DNA of 64,000 nucleotides, from positions 124,001 through 188,000 of the forward strand of contig CAWIYZ010000032.1 of NCBI GenBank assembly GCA_963840425.1, written 5' to 3'. Positions 45,849 through 56,521 of this stretch are shown piece after piece. Made by a program: the position numbers and the translations under genes. The notes below the pieces were generated by a model. That model saw only the letters and a program-made list of their open reading frames with translations. It was not told the origin of the DNA and searched no databases. The stretch's first letter is position 1, and every line of letters begins with the position of its first letter. Origin of the DNA: CADEFX01 sp963840425 (GTDB lineage Bacteria; Pseudomonadota; Alphaproteobacteria; Rhizobiales; Hyphomicrobiaceae).

Positions 45849-46613
45849 TCAGAGATTGCGCATCAGCAGCACGAGTGCGCCGGCGACGATGGCAGCCTCG
45901 AGGATGGCGTCGTGCACGGACGCCGAGAATTTGGTGGCTAGCCACTTGGCGATAAGCGTCCCGGGCGTCGCCATGACGCCAATAATTGCGGCAAGAAGCC
46001 AGAGTGGTGGCGGCAGAGCGCCAGCGTAGGCGAACACGCCGGTCTTCACGAATCCAAGCAGGAACGAGACTGCGGCGTCAGTGGCGATCACCTGTATGCC
46101 TGACAGGCCCGCGCCCATCAGGATCGAGATCAGCATCACACCACTGCCCGTCGTGCCGCCCACCAGCAACCCATAGCCCGCGGCGCAAATGGCCATCGCC
46201 GCTTCGCCAAGGCGAATGCGCCAGTGCGCAGCAAGGCGCCGCAACGGCACGAGCACGATCAGCATCACCCCGATCAGGATCGCGGCACCTCGACCGGAAA
46301 GCAGCGAATAGGCCCATGCGCCAACGGCTGTGGTCGGGATGGCCATAACGGTAATGATCAGCGCTTTGCGCAGGTCGAGGCCGTTCCAAAATGTCACGAC
46401 CCGCGTCGCGTTGGTGATGATGGCGCTCAAACCGATGACGGGGACAACGGCTTGTGCGCCGATCAGCGGCACCAGCACCAACGGCATCAGCAGTCCAGTG
46501 CCGTATCCGGCGAGGCCGCCGACGATTTGCGCTCCCAGCGCGGTTATCGCGACCAGCAGAAGCTGGGCAAGCGTGAAATGCTCGAGCACCAGGGCTCCTT
46601 GGTCGATTGGCAC
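45849..46613 (-). CDS. TauE/SafE family membrane permease
   Basis: 254 residues with about eight hydrophobic segments. The two internally similar halves typical of TauE/SafE are visible: QIVGGLAGYGTGLLMPLVL in the first and LLVGGTTGSGVMLISILM in the second. Family members export sulfite or sulfoacetate, or transport organic anions. No sulfur-metabolism gene is adjacent, so the substrate is open. The start at 46613 gives a normal N-terminus. Confidence 0.85.
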   Translation of the reverse strand: MPIDQGALVLEHFTLAQLLLVAITALGAQIVGGLAGYGTGLLMPLVLVPLIGAQAVVPVIGLSAIITNATRVVTFWNGLDLRKALIITVMAIPTTAVGAWAYSLLSGRGAAILIGVMLIVLVPLRRLAAHWRIRLGEAAMAICAAGYGLLVGGTTGSGVMLISILMGAGLSGIQVIATDAAVSFLLGFVKTGVFAYAGALPPPLWLLAAIIGVMATPGTLIAKWLATKFSASVHDAILEAAIVAGALVLLMRNL

Positions 46614-46689
46614 GCCACGGATGACAGCAGTGCAGCGCCTCGCTTACGATCACCTATCGAGTATAGCCAAGCACGTGGAGAAAGCGCTC

Positions 46690-46995
46690 ATGTACGTCAT
46701 CGCCGTCAATTTCGAGGTCAAGCCCGACAAGGTCGAGGAGTTCAAGACCCTCATCACTGGTCACGCCGGCCGAACGCTGGAGCGCGAGCCCGGCTGCCGT
46801 CAGTTCGATGTCTGTCAGGACCCCGCCAACGCGCAGCGCTTCTACCTGTACGAGGTCTACGACGACGAGGCCGCATTCCAGGCGCACCGTAACACCCCGC
46901 ACATGGCTGAGACCGGCAAGAAGATCCCCGACCTTGTGTCGAAGCGCGAGCTAACGATGCTGAATATGGTCAGCAACGGCAAGCACAAGCGCTGA
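46690..46995 (+). CDS. Antibiotic biosynthesis monooxygenase (ABM) domain protein
   Basis: 101 residues, one ferredoxin-like ABM domain. YVIAVNFEVKPDKVEEF opens it, EPGCRQFDVCQDP is the central conserved strand, and FYLYEVYDDEAAFQAH is the dimer strand. Members include quinol monooxygenase YgiN and the autoinducer-2-processing LsrG. They often act without cofactor on polyketide or quinol substrates. It starts at ATG 46690. It is divergent from the TauE/SafE gene and ends before a strong hairpin. Confidence 0.88.
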   Translation: MYVIAVNFEVKPDKVEEFKTLITGHAGRTLEREPGCRQFDVCQDPANAQRFYLYEVYDDEAAFQAHRNTPHMAETGKKIPDLVSKRELTMLNMVSNGKHKR

Positions 46996-47026
46996 GTTGC
47001 GGTTGAACGCAAAGACAATGAGTTTC

Positions 47027-47055
47027 GAGCCGGGCACGTAGACAGAGCCCGGCTC
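47027..47055. terminator. Bidirectional hairpin terminator
   Basis: GAGCCGGGC (47027-47035) pairs perfectly with GCCCGGCTC (47047-47055) around an 11-base loop. It lies between the convergent ABM and metallo-hydrolase genes. A second hairpin, GCTTCA (47061-47066) with TGAAGC (47076-47081), follows directly before the metallo-hydrolase stop. Confidence 0.6.
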
Positions 47056-47082
47056 GCACCGCTTCAGGCTCTGATTGAAGCC

Positions 47083-47886
47083 TCAATCCACTCGCGGCGC
47101 ATCCAGCTTGTGCACGATACCCTGCGTTTCTGATTTCCACGCGGGATAGCGCTTCAGCACTAGCGGATCGTGGCCCGGCACGACGTGCTTCGGTGTGCTG
47201 CCCAGCTTCTGCAGCCGGTCGTACGTGAGCAGCGTCTCCTCGACGTTGACCGTGATCGAGAACGGTTTGCGCTTCTCGATGTTCTCGTAGAAGTGCGTCG
47301 CGTCCGAAGCCAGTACGACATGTCCGTTGGCGGTCTTGACGCGCACGGACTGCAGCCCCTTGCTGTGGCCGGCCGCTTTGTGCACAGTCACTCCCGGGGC
47401 CACCTCGCCATCGCCGTCATGGAACTGCACGCGGCCCGAATAGACTCGCTGCACCATCTGGCATACGTGATCGACGGTGAAGGGCTTCTTCATGGCCTCG
47501 TCGCACATGCAGCGGCCGGTGGCATATTGCATCTCCGCCTCCTGCAGATGGAAGCGGGCAGCCGTGTAGTGGTCGAGCGTGCCGGCGTGATCGTAGTGCA
47601 GGTGTGATATGATGACCTGCTCGATCTTGGCGGCGTCGATGCCGATGCGCTTCAGGACATCGCGCGGCTCGTGCTCCAGCTTGCGCCCGCGCAGCGGCGC
47701 CTCGGCCAGCGAAAAGCCGGTGTCCACCAGGATCGTGCGATTGGCGTTGCGGATGACCCAGACAAAGTAGTCGAGCGGCATGGGTGCGGCGTGATCGTCG
47801 GCGCTCATGAAGTTATCGAAGCGCGTCCGGTTCTCGTGCGTGCCGTACTTTACAGCCAGGATTTCGTAGGCCTCAGCATCCGCCAT
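47083..47886 (-). CDS. Metallo-beta-lactamase fold hydrolase (AHL-lactonase-like)
   Basis: 267 residues with the zinc-binding signature HLHYDHAG (H-x-H-x-D-H) and further ligand histidines in AAGHSKG and VPGHDP; LASDATHFYENI supplies the bridging Asp. It resembles N-acyl-homoserine lactonases (AttM/AiiA group), but that group also contains general lactone and ester hydrolases. It starts at ATG 47886, behind GGAGGAAAC; the open frame further upstream is not coding. It is divergent from the malonyl-CoA decarboxylase gene across 124 bases. Confidence 0.88.
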   Translation of the reverse strand: MADAEAYEILAVKYGTHENRTRFDNFMSADDHAAPMPLDYFVWVIRNANRTILVDTGFSLAEAPLRGRKLEHEPRDVLKRIGIDAAKIEQVIISHLHYDHAGTLDHYTAARFHLQEAEMQYATGRCMCDEAMKKPFTVDHVCQMVQRVYSGRVQFHDGDGEVAPGVTVHKAAGHSKGLQSVRVKTANGHVVLASDATHFYENIEKRKPFSITVNVEETLLTYDRLQKLGSTPKHVVPGHDPLVLKRYPAWKSETQGIVHKLDAPRVD

Positions 47887-48010
47887 GTCGGTTTCCTCCA
47901 GCGTTTGTTCCACCCAAGCATGTCGCCTCCCGTGGCCGGCGTCGAGCGAAACTGTTTGCAGGCGTCGCACGTCCGGCATAATCGCTTGCAAGATGATAGG
48001 CGTCTGAACC

Positions 48011-49417
48011 ATGGACCTGCCGGTGAACGTTTCTTTTTTGCAGGAGCTTCTCAATACCGTCGCGGAGCGGGGACGCCAGTTGCTGCCCGCGTCGCTGCGC
48101 GGGGGAAAGGAAGACATCAACGAGCTGGTCTTGGCCTTGATATCTGGGCGGGGCGAGGCGTCGGGTGTCGCGATAGCGCGCCACATTCTCGACACCTACA
48201 AGCACCTCGATAGCGCGGAGCGACATGCCTTCTTCGCGTTTCTGGCAGGTAACCTGAAGCCCGAGGAAGAGGACGTGCGCCGGGCGGCGGAGGCTTTCCT
48301 GGCCTCACCCGGCGATACCGCACTGGCGCAACTGCAGGAAGCGGTCGAAAGCCCACGCCAGGAGTTCTTCCGCCGTCTCAACCTCGCGCCCGGGGCTACG
48401 GCCGAGATCGTGACCCTGCGTCGCGACCTGCTGGAGGCTCTCGACGCAGATGCGTCGCTGGATGCGGTCGATGCCGACCTCAAGCATCTTCTCTATTCTT
48501 GGTTCAACCGCGGCTTCCTGGTGCTGCGGCGCATCGATTGGCAGACGCCGGCGGCAATCTTGGAGCGGATCATCCGCTATGAGGCCGTGCACGAGATCCA
48601 CGGGTTCGAGGACTTGCGCCGCCGCCTCGATCCGGCCGATCGCCGCTGCTTCGCGTTCTTCCATCCCTCGCTCGTCGACGAGCCGTTGATCTTCGTCGAG
48701 GTTGCGCTGACGGACGAAATTCCACACTCGATCCAGGCGGTCCTGAACGAGGCGCGCAAGGGTGAAGCCGCGATGTCCGCGCCGACAACGGCAGCGTTCT
48801 ATTCGATCTCCAACTGCCAGGAGGGTCTGAAAGGCATCTCGTTCGGCAATTTCCTCATCAAGCAGGTGGTCGAGGAGCTGGCGAGAGAGCAACCGCTGCT
48901 CAAGACGTTCGTCACGCTTTCACCGGTGCCGCAGTTCACGCGCTGGTTGGGCGAGATCATGACCGACGAGAGCATGGATATTGTCGGCGAGGCCGACCGG
49001 GTCGCATTGCAGGTGCTGGGCGATCCCGGGTGGATCGAGGAGCCCGAGGAGGATGACGGCCTCAAGGACGCCTTGATGGCACTGGCGGCGCATTATTTCG
49101 TACTCGCAAAGGCCCGCGACGGCCGACCCATAGACCCGGTTGCCCGCTTCCACCTCGGCAACGGCGCACGCCTGGAGCGGATCAACTGGCAGGGGGACGT
49201 GTCCGAGAAGGGCATGCGCGAGGCGCACGGCCTGATGGTCAACTACCGCTATGACCTCAAGGAGATCGAGAAAAACCACGAGGCCTATGCCAACGACGCC
49301 ATCGTGGCGGCCTCGCGCGCCGTGCGCCAGCTCTTACGCGCGCCTCCAAAGCTGAAGGCCAAAAAGGCGGGCCAGCCTCTTGCTCTGCCTGCGCGCGCGG
49401 GCAAGGCAGAGGGTTAA
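48011..49417 (+). CDS. Malonyl-CoA decarboxylase
   Basis: 468 residues, full length. It converts malonyl-CoA to acetyl-CoA and CO2. An N-terminal four-helix oligomerisation domain (to about residue 190) precedes the acetyltransferase-like catalytic domain. That domain contains the family motifs FFHPSLVDEPLIFVEVALT, FYSISNCQEGLKGISFGNFL (acyl-CoA site) and HFHLGNGARLERINW-type sequence near the C-terminus (ARFHLGNGA), with the catalytic His in that strand. No malonyl-CoA synthetase (matB) or malonate carrier (matC) adjoins it, so it may manage malonyl-CoA levels rather than growth on malonate. It starts at ATG 48011. Confidence 0.95.
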   Translation: MDLPVNVSFLQELLNTVAERGRQLLPASLRGGKEDINELVLALISGRGEASGVAIARHILDTYKHLDSAERHAFFAFLAGNLKPEEEDVRRAAEAFLASPGDTALAQLQEAVESPRQEFFRRLNLAPGATAEIVTLRRDLLEALDADASLDAVDADLKHLLYSWFNRGFLVLRRIDWQTPAAILERIIRYEAVHEIHGFEDLRRRLDPADRRCFAFFHPSLVDEPLIFVEVALTDEIPHSIQAVLNEARKGEAAMSAPTTAAFYSISNCQEGLKGISFGNFLIKQVVEELAREQPLLKTFVTLSPVPQFTRWLGEIMTDESMDIVGEADRVALQVLGDPGWIEEPEEDDGLKDALMALAAHYFVLAKARDGRPIDPVARFHLGNGARLERINWQGDVSEKGMREAHGLMVNYRYDLKEIEKNHEAYANDAIVAASRAVRQLLRAPPKLKAKKAGQPLALPARAGKAEG

Positions 49418-49523
49418 CGCTCCTGGGTGCCCTTGTTCTACCCGGCCGGGCATGCTGAATTGCCTAAAAGTTGCGACGGCGGCCCACGCTGGCGCCTAGC
49501 CCATGACCGATGCGGAGGTCATC

Positions 49524-50498
49524 ATGCGTTACGACGAGCAGGATCGCGTAAGCAAGAATCTTGAAGATCGGCGGGCGGAAGGGGGGCGCGGGTTTGGATT
49601 TCCATTCCCGGGGGGCGGACGCGGTATTCGGATCCCCATGGGCGGACGCCGTGGTGGCTTCAGCCTGACGACGCTGCTCATCATCGGTGCCATCATGCTG
49701 CTGTTCGGCATCAACCCGCTGGACTTGCTGCGCGGTGGAATGGGCCCGAACGTGCAAATGCCACCCATGCCGCGCTCTGATCCCAACACAGGGCAGGGCC
49801 GGCCCTACGACATTCCGGGTCTACCGGGCGGTAGCGGCGGCCAGGTGACGAGCAACGATGAGATGCGCACGTTCGTCGGCCGCGTGCTGGCCGATACCGA
49901 AGATGTCTGGACCCGCGTATTCCAGTCGTTCGGCAGACAATATCAGGAGCCCAAGCTCGTCCTCTTCAGCGGCGCCTTCCCGACGGCCTGCGGCACCGGC
50001 CAGGCGGCCATGGGTCCGTTCTACTGTCCGCTGGATCAAAAGATCTACATCGACCTTAGCTTCTACGAGCAGCTCAAGCGACGCTTCCAGGCGCCGGGTG
50101 ATTTCGCTCAGGCGTACGTCATCTCGCATGAGGTCGGCCACCACGTGCAAACGCTGTTGGGTATCGCCGAGCAGGTCCAGCGGGCCAAGTCACGCGTATC
50201 CGAACGCGAGGGCAACCAGATCCAGGTGCGCATGGAGCTTCAGGCGGACTGTCTGGCCGGCGTGTGGGCGGCACTCAATCACCAGGTGAAGAACAGACTG
50301 CAGCCGGGCGATGTCGAAGAGGGCCTCAACGCCGCGCAGGCGATCGGCGACGACATGATGCAGAGGCAGACGATGGGTCGCGTGGTGCCTGATGCGTTTA
50401 CGCACGGCTCAAGCGCCCAGCGCGTGCGCTGGTTCAAGCGGGGCCTCGAGACGGCGCAGATCCAACAGTGCGATACGTTTAACACGCCGGATCCCTAG
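49524..50498 (+). CDS. YpfJ-family putative neutral zinc metallopeptidase
   Basis: 324 residues. A Gly/Arg-rich N-terminus (PFPGGGRGIRIPMGGRRGG) and one membrane segment (LTTLLIIGAIMLLFGINP) precede an exported peptidase domain with zinc motif SHEVGHHVQ (H-E-x-x-H) and ELQADCLAGVWA, whose acidic residues probably include the third ligand. CGTGQAAMGPFYCP is a family hallmark. Substrates are unknown. ATG 49524 is chosen because GCGGAGG is close upstream; ATG/GTG 49503 would add 7 residues. It is convergent with the SPOR-like gene, 14 bases apart. Confidence 0.9.
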   Translation: MRYDEQDRVSKNLEDRRAEGGRGFGFPFPGGGRGIRIPMGGRRGGFSLTTLLIIGAIMLLFGINPLDLLRGGMGPNVQMPPMPRSDPNTGQGRPYDIPGLPGGSGGQVTSNDEMRTFVGRVLADTEDVWTRVFQSFGRQYQEPKLVLFSGAFPTACGTGQAAMGPFYCPLDQKIYIDLSFYEQLKRRFQAPGDFAQAYVISHEVGHHVQTLLGIAEQVQRAKSRVSEREGNQIQVRMELQADCLAGVWAALNHQVKNRLQPGDVEEGLNAAQAIGDDMMQRQTMGRVVPDAFTHGSSAQRVRWFKRGLETAQIQQCDTFNTPDP

Positions 50499-50512
50499 CG
50501 CGCCGGCCACCG

Positions 50513-51472
50513 CTATAGAGGCTGGCCCGAGTATGATGCGACCGCGCAGCTCACTTTCTTGCTCTTGAGATCGGCGCATAGACGCGCGGCCTGATCCGAG
50601 TTGCCGACCGGACCGGCGATAAGGCGGTAAATGACGCCGGTTGGAGTTTTGGCCTCGGCATAGCGTGGCTCTAGTCCCTGCAAAGCATCCTTGTGTCCGC
50701 TGCTCACACGCAGCCAGGCGAGCCGCAGTGCATCGGCGGTTGGGCCGGTTGCAAGCTGCAAGCCGACAGGACCGGTGATGGCTGGTGGTGCCTTGGGCGC
50801 GGTGGAGATCGTCTTGGGTGTCCCGAAGGCGGCTTGCGCTGTTGCAACCGCGTGCTTCGGTTCGGCCTCCTCTGAAGCTCTTTGCGGTTGTGTGGGCGCT
50901 GACGATCTGGCTTCAGAGCTGGATGGCCGGCTCGTCCTCTCCTCGACGCTTCCGGTGATGGTTAGGCCTGCAATCTCCTGTAACTGGCCTCGCGACGATT
51001 CCGGCAGGGAAGCGCGCACCTGCGCCGGTGTGCCATCGCCGGTCTGCCGAGTCTCGACAGCCGCCAGCCGGGCTGCAAGCACACGGCCACGCTCATCCTG
51101 ACCGGCCACGGAGCTTCTGAGCTCCGCTACCTCGTGGCTCAGCGCTGTCACGGCCCTGCGCTGGTCCTCTTGTTTGGCCACCGTGTCCTTGAGCGCGCCG
51201 ATTTGCGTCCACGCTTCTGCCACGGATTGGCGGATGCTTTGCATATCGGCGAGAGCTTTGCTGATCGTGCGCTGAGCCTGCGTGGCTTCCGGCTGGGCCG
51301 GCGTTATGCGCGTGATCATGCCGCTGCCAATATCCGGCCGGATAGCCAGAATGACGAGATAGGCGACGGCGGCGGCGGCAAGAACGCCCCAAGTCGCGAC
51401 GTACAGGGTAGTGAGGCGATTGGCCCGGGGCGCGGGGCCCGAGTTCGGCGACATTTTGATGCTTTCCCCCAT
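50513..51472 (-). CDS. Membrane-anchored coiled-coil protein with C-terminal SPOR-like domain
   Basis: 319 residues. N-terminal membrane segment (residues about 23-45, YVATWGVLAAAAVAYLVILAI), then a helical region with coiled-coil character (about 60-150), a disordered Ser/Pro/Ala linker, and a C-terminal domain of about 70 residues (GHKDALQGLEPRYAEAKTPT...YRLIAGPVGNSDQAARLCADLKSK) that resembles SPOR domains. SPOR domains bind denuded septal glycan strands. This suggests a cell-division or envelope role, though the match is approximate. ATG 51454 is an alternative start. It lies upstream of and divergent from glmU. Confidence 0.7.
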   Translation of the reverse strand: MGESIKMSPNSGPAPRANRLTTLYVATWGVLAAAAVAYLVILAIRPDIGSGMITRITPAQPEATQAQRTISKALADMQSIRQSVAEAWTQIGALKDTVAKQEDQRRAVTALSHEVAELRSSVAGQDERGRVLAARLAAVETRQTGDGTPAQVRASLPESSRGQLQEIAGLTITGSVEERTSRPSSSEARSSAPTQPQRASEEAEPKHAVATAQAAFGTPKTISTAPKAPPAITGPVGLQLATGPTADALRLAWLRVSSGHKDALQGLEPRYAEAKTPTGVIYRLIAGPVGNSDQAARLCADLKSKKVSCAVASYSGQPL

Positions 51473-51835
51473 TGTTTCGGCGCGCGTTCCCAGCGCCCCG
51501 TTGCGGCTGACGCCGCCCCTTCAGGTTTGGGAAAAATCCCGGCGAATCATTGCGCAACGCTCGCCCGAGTTCTGAACCGGCGGTCAACGCCGCGCCGCGT
51601 GGGGGCGTCCCGATATTGTGGACGGGAGAGAAGTAAACGGCCTATGCGCCACAGCACCTTGAGGCAATAAGCTACGGTGGACCCAAAATGAGGTTCGCCT
51701 GATGTTGCCTTATTTGCGCTGCTCGGTCAGGGTCCGCCCCGGCATGAGATTTGCTCCACTGTTACCGTGCCGGCGGAGCAATTCTTTACAACCATGGTAA
51801 ACTCTTGTGTTGCGCAGTTTCCGCAAGGATGCCGC
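51473..51835. other. 363-bp gap upstream of glmU with two leader hairpins; no gene seen
   Basis: This is the divergent promoter region of the SPOR-like gene and glmU. No coding sequence was recognised. Near glmU, TTGCTCC (51751-51757) pairs with GGAGCAA (51775-51781), and TTTAC (51785-51789) pairs with GTAAA (51797-51801). These would fold in the glmU leader if transcription starts upstream of 51750. Confidence 0.4.
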
Positions 51836-53236
51836 ATGACCTCGCAACCGCTCCTCTTCGTGGTCCTTGCCGCGGGCAAGGGCACACGCATGAATTCGGC
51901 GACGCCAAAAGTCCTGCACAGGATGGCGGGGCGGTCGCTGTTGGGCCACGCGCTCGGCTTGGCTCAGGCGGCGGGCGCCACTCATGTGGGGGTGGTTCTC
52001 GGGCCACACATGGAGAGCGTGGTGGCCGAGACCCGACGGCAAGCTCCGCGGGCGGATATCTTCGTCCAGAGCGAGCAACTCGGGACGGCCCACGCAGTGC
52101 TGGCCGCAAAGGCCGCGCTGCAGCGTCATCGCGGTGATGTCATCGTGCTCTTTGCCGATACACCTCTGCTGACGGCGCAGACGGTGGCTGCGCTACGCGA
52201 GCGTCTCGAGCGTGGTGCCGCCGTTGCCGCTCTCGGCTTCAGGGCTGCTGATCCGACCGGCTACGGTCGCATGCTGACTGATGGCGACGGCAATCTCCTG
52301 GCCATCCGCGAAGACCGCGAGGCGTCCGAGGCGGAGCTGACGACGACGCTCTGCAACTCGGGCGTCATGGCGTTTCGGACCGAGAAGCTCGTCCCAATCC
52401 TGGAGAGTATCAGCAACCGCAATGCCAAGGGCGAATATTACCTGACGGATGCCGTCGAGATTGCGCGCGGAGAAGGCCTGACTGTCGGTGTTGTGGAGTG
52501 CCCCGAGGAGGAAGTCGTCGGCATCAACTCGCGCGAGCAGCTAGCCGCAGCCGAGGCGCTTTGGCAGCGACGCACCCGCCTCCAGGTCATGCGACAGGGC
52601 GCGACGCTGGTGGCGCCCGAAACGGTGTGGCTCAGTTATGACACGGTGATCGGGCGGGACGTCGTCATCGAGCCCAACGTCTTCGTTGGTTGCGGCGTGG
52701 TGATCGAGGATGGCGTCACCATCAAAGCCAATTGTCATTTGAACGGCATCGACCGCAAAAGCTCAGCGGGCATACGCTTGCGCGCCGGTTGCGAGATTGG
52801 ACCTTTTGTGAGGTTGCGGCCGGGTGCGGATATCGGCCCCGGCGCGCAGATAGGCAACTTCGTCGAGATCAAGAACGCGACGATCGAGGATGGCGCCAAA
52901 GCCAGCCATTTGACTTACATCGGCGATGCGCGTGTCGGCGCTCATGCCAACATCGGTGCAGGCACGATCACCTGCAACTACGACGGCTTCAAGAAAGCCC
53001 ATACGGACATTGGCGCCGGCGCGTTCATCGGTTCCAACAGCGTGCTCGTTGCGCCAGTCAGCGTCGGCGATGACGCCTATGTCGGGGCCGGCAGCGTGAT
53101 CTCGGGACGCAATGTGGAGGCGGGCGCCCTCGCCGTAGTCCGCGGTGAGCGACGCGACAAGCCTGGCTGGGTTGCCAAGGTTCGCGCCCTGATCCAACGC
53201 CGAAAATCCGAGAATAAAGCTCAAGCCGGCGAGTAA
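51836..53236 (+). CDS. glmU: Bifunctional GlcNAc-1-phosphate uridyltransferase / GlcN-1-phosphate acetyltransferase
   Basis: 466 residues. The N-terminal uridyltransferase has LAAGKGTRMNS (nucleotide loop), SEQLGTAHAVL and GEYYLTDAVEIA. The C-terminal left-handed beta-helix acetyltransferase has ASHLTYIGDARVG (catalytic His), NIGAGTITCNYDG and GSNSVLVAPV. It makes UDP-GlcNAc for peptidoglycan and lipopolysaccharide. It starts at ATG 51836, after AAGGATG; an in-frame upstream opening is not supported. glmS follows 88 bases downstream, so both ends of the UDP-GlcNAc pathway are encoded together. Confidence 0.97.
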   Translation: MTSQPLLFVVLAAGKGTRMNSATPKVLHRMAGRSLLGHALGLAQAAGATHVGVVLGPHMESVVAETRRQAPRADIFVQSEQLGTAHAVLAAKAALQRHRGDVIVLFADTPLLTAQTVAALRERLERGAAVAALGFRAADPTGYGRMLTDGDGNLLAIREDREASEAELTTTLCNSGVMAFRTEKLVPILESISNRNAKGEYYLTDAVEIARGEGLTVGVVECPEEEVVGINSREQLAAAEALWQRRTRLQVMRQGATLVAPETVWLSYDTVIGRDVVIEPNVFVGCGVVIEDGVTIKANCHLNGIDRKSSAGIRLRAGCEIGPFVRLRPGADIGPGAQIGNFVEIKNATIEDGAKASHLTYIGDARVGAHANIGAGTITCNYDGFKKAHTDIGAGAFIGSNSVLVAPVSVGDDAYVGAGSVISGRNVEAGALAVVRGERRDKPGWVAKVRALIQRRKSENKAQAGE

Positions 53237-53324
53237 ACCAACGTAACACAACTTGAATTGTGACATTCACGACCCGTCTATACCTCTCGCGTGAAGTAAT
53301 AGGACTCTTCGAGGACTTCTGAAC

Positions 53325-55145
<1,821 letters not shown>

Positions 55146-55266
55146 GGGCAGAATACCGGCAGCCGGGGAAAACTGATGGCCGCGGAATTGCCTTAAAGCG
55201 CTGGTTTGACGTACCCTTCCTAGCGGGATCGAAGGAGGCTCGGCCGCAACCGAAAGGTCGGGGGAC

Positions 55267-56388
55267 GTGGGTCACATGTGTCGCGCTTGGACACTGCGGG
55301 CGCTGTTGGTGGCGATGCTCGTTGCCATCAGTGCGGGCCATGGCGTGGCTCAGACGATCGACAGCCCGAACAAAAAGTCCTCTGGCTCTGCAAAACCCTC
55401 GAAGCCGGTGGATGGACAGAGCGTACTCGATAGCGCCGCGAAATCCCTCGAAGCTGGAAAGACCGAGCAAACTATCCAGCAGATCAACGGCCTCCTGTCC
55501 GGGGCGCGACTGCAAGGCCGCTCGATGGCGCGCGCGCTTTACATCAGAGGCGCGGCCTATCAAAAGCAAGGCAAGCCAGCGCAAGCCATTGCCGATCTGA
55601 CTAGCGCCCTGTGGCTTAAGGGCGGACTTTCCGATGCGGATCGTGTCGCTGCCACAGCGCTGCGCTCGGAGGCCTACCGCGAGGCCGGCCTCAATGACTT
55701 GGCCGAGGCCGATGCCAAGAAAGCGGGGCGCACCCCGGCGCCTCAAACCGCCAACGCTGCACCGCCGCAAGTCGACGCGCCTGTCCGAAGTGCGGAAACT
55801 GCGCGCAAGAACGAGGCAGAGCAGAAGCCGGCGCAGCAGTCCACATCCTCGGGAGGCGTATCCGGGTTCTTCTCGAACCTTTTTAGCAGCAGCCCCTCTG
55901 CCTCGTCGGCTGCGGCCGGCTCAGCCGGAGCACGGCCCGAGCCCTACCGCGCCGCGCCGCCAAAGCAGTCGTCCGTCGGTGACGCCTGGTCGACCGCCGT
56001 GGACAGCAGGCCGGCTGCAAACACCAGACCGGCTGCGAGCGCCAAGCAGGCTGTGAGTGTCAGGGAGGAGACCGCGGCTATCCCTCCCGCCAGAGAGGAG
56101 GCTGTTCTCAAGCCCGCCACGGCCGCGCCCAGGCAACAAGGCCGTTATCGCCTCCAGGTCGCCGCAGTGCGCGGCCGCTCCGAGGCGCAGGCCGTCGCTG
56201 CTCGACTGAAGAAGGACTACGCCGCGGCGCTTGGGGGACGGGAGCCCGAAGTCGATGAGACGGTCATTGGCAACATGGGTACGTTCTACCGCGTGCGCAT
56301 TGGTCCCTTCGCGGATGCCGTTGAGCCGGGCACGCTGTGCAACAAGTTGCGGGGTATTGGACTCGACTGCCTGATCATGGCCGAATAG
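55267..56388 (+). CDS. Exported TPR and SPOR domain protein
   Basis: 373 residues. Signal peptide (LRALLVAMLVAISAGHGVA), then one or two TPR-like repeats (about residues 55-150, ALYIRGAAYQKQGKPAQAIADLTSALW), a long low-complexity Ala/Ser/Pro linker and a C-terminal SPOR domain (about 295-373, GRYRLQVAAVRGRSEAQAVAARL and TFYRVRIGPFAD). SPOR proteins localise to septal peptidoglycan. It may start at GTG 55267 or ATG 55276. It lies 121 bases after glmS, within a cell-wall-related neighbourhood. The role is inferred from domains only. Confidence 0.82.
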   Translation: MGHMCRAWTLRALLVAMLVAISAGHGVAQTIDSPNKKSSGSAKPSKPVDGQSVLDSAAKSLEAGKTEQTIQQINGLLSGARLQGRSMARALYIRGAAYQKQGKPAQAIADLTSALWLKGGLSDADRVAATALRSEAYREAGLNDLAEADAKKAGRTPAPQTANAAPPQVDAPVRSAETARKNEAEQKPAQQSTSSGGVSGFFSNLFSSSPSASSAAAGSAGARPEPYRAAPPKQSSVGDAWSTAVDSRPAANTRPAASAKQAVSVREETAAIPPAREEAVLKPATAAPRQQGRYRLQVAAVRGRSEAQAVAARLKKDYAAALGGREPEVDETVIGNMGTFYRVRIGPFADAVEPGTLCNKLRGIGLDCLIMAE

Positions 56389-56521
56389 GCGGCTCTTTCG
56401 GGCGGAATTTCTGGTCTTTTCAATTACATTTGGCCCCGAGGCCGCATCCGTGGCACTATAGTGCCGAGAGTCGGGTGTGGGGCGCGCGCAGGCCAGTGGG
56501 GCATGCACGCCGAATGGAGCG

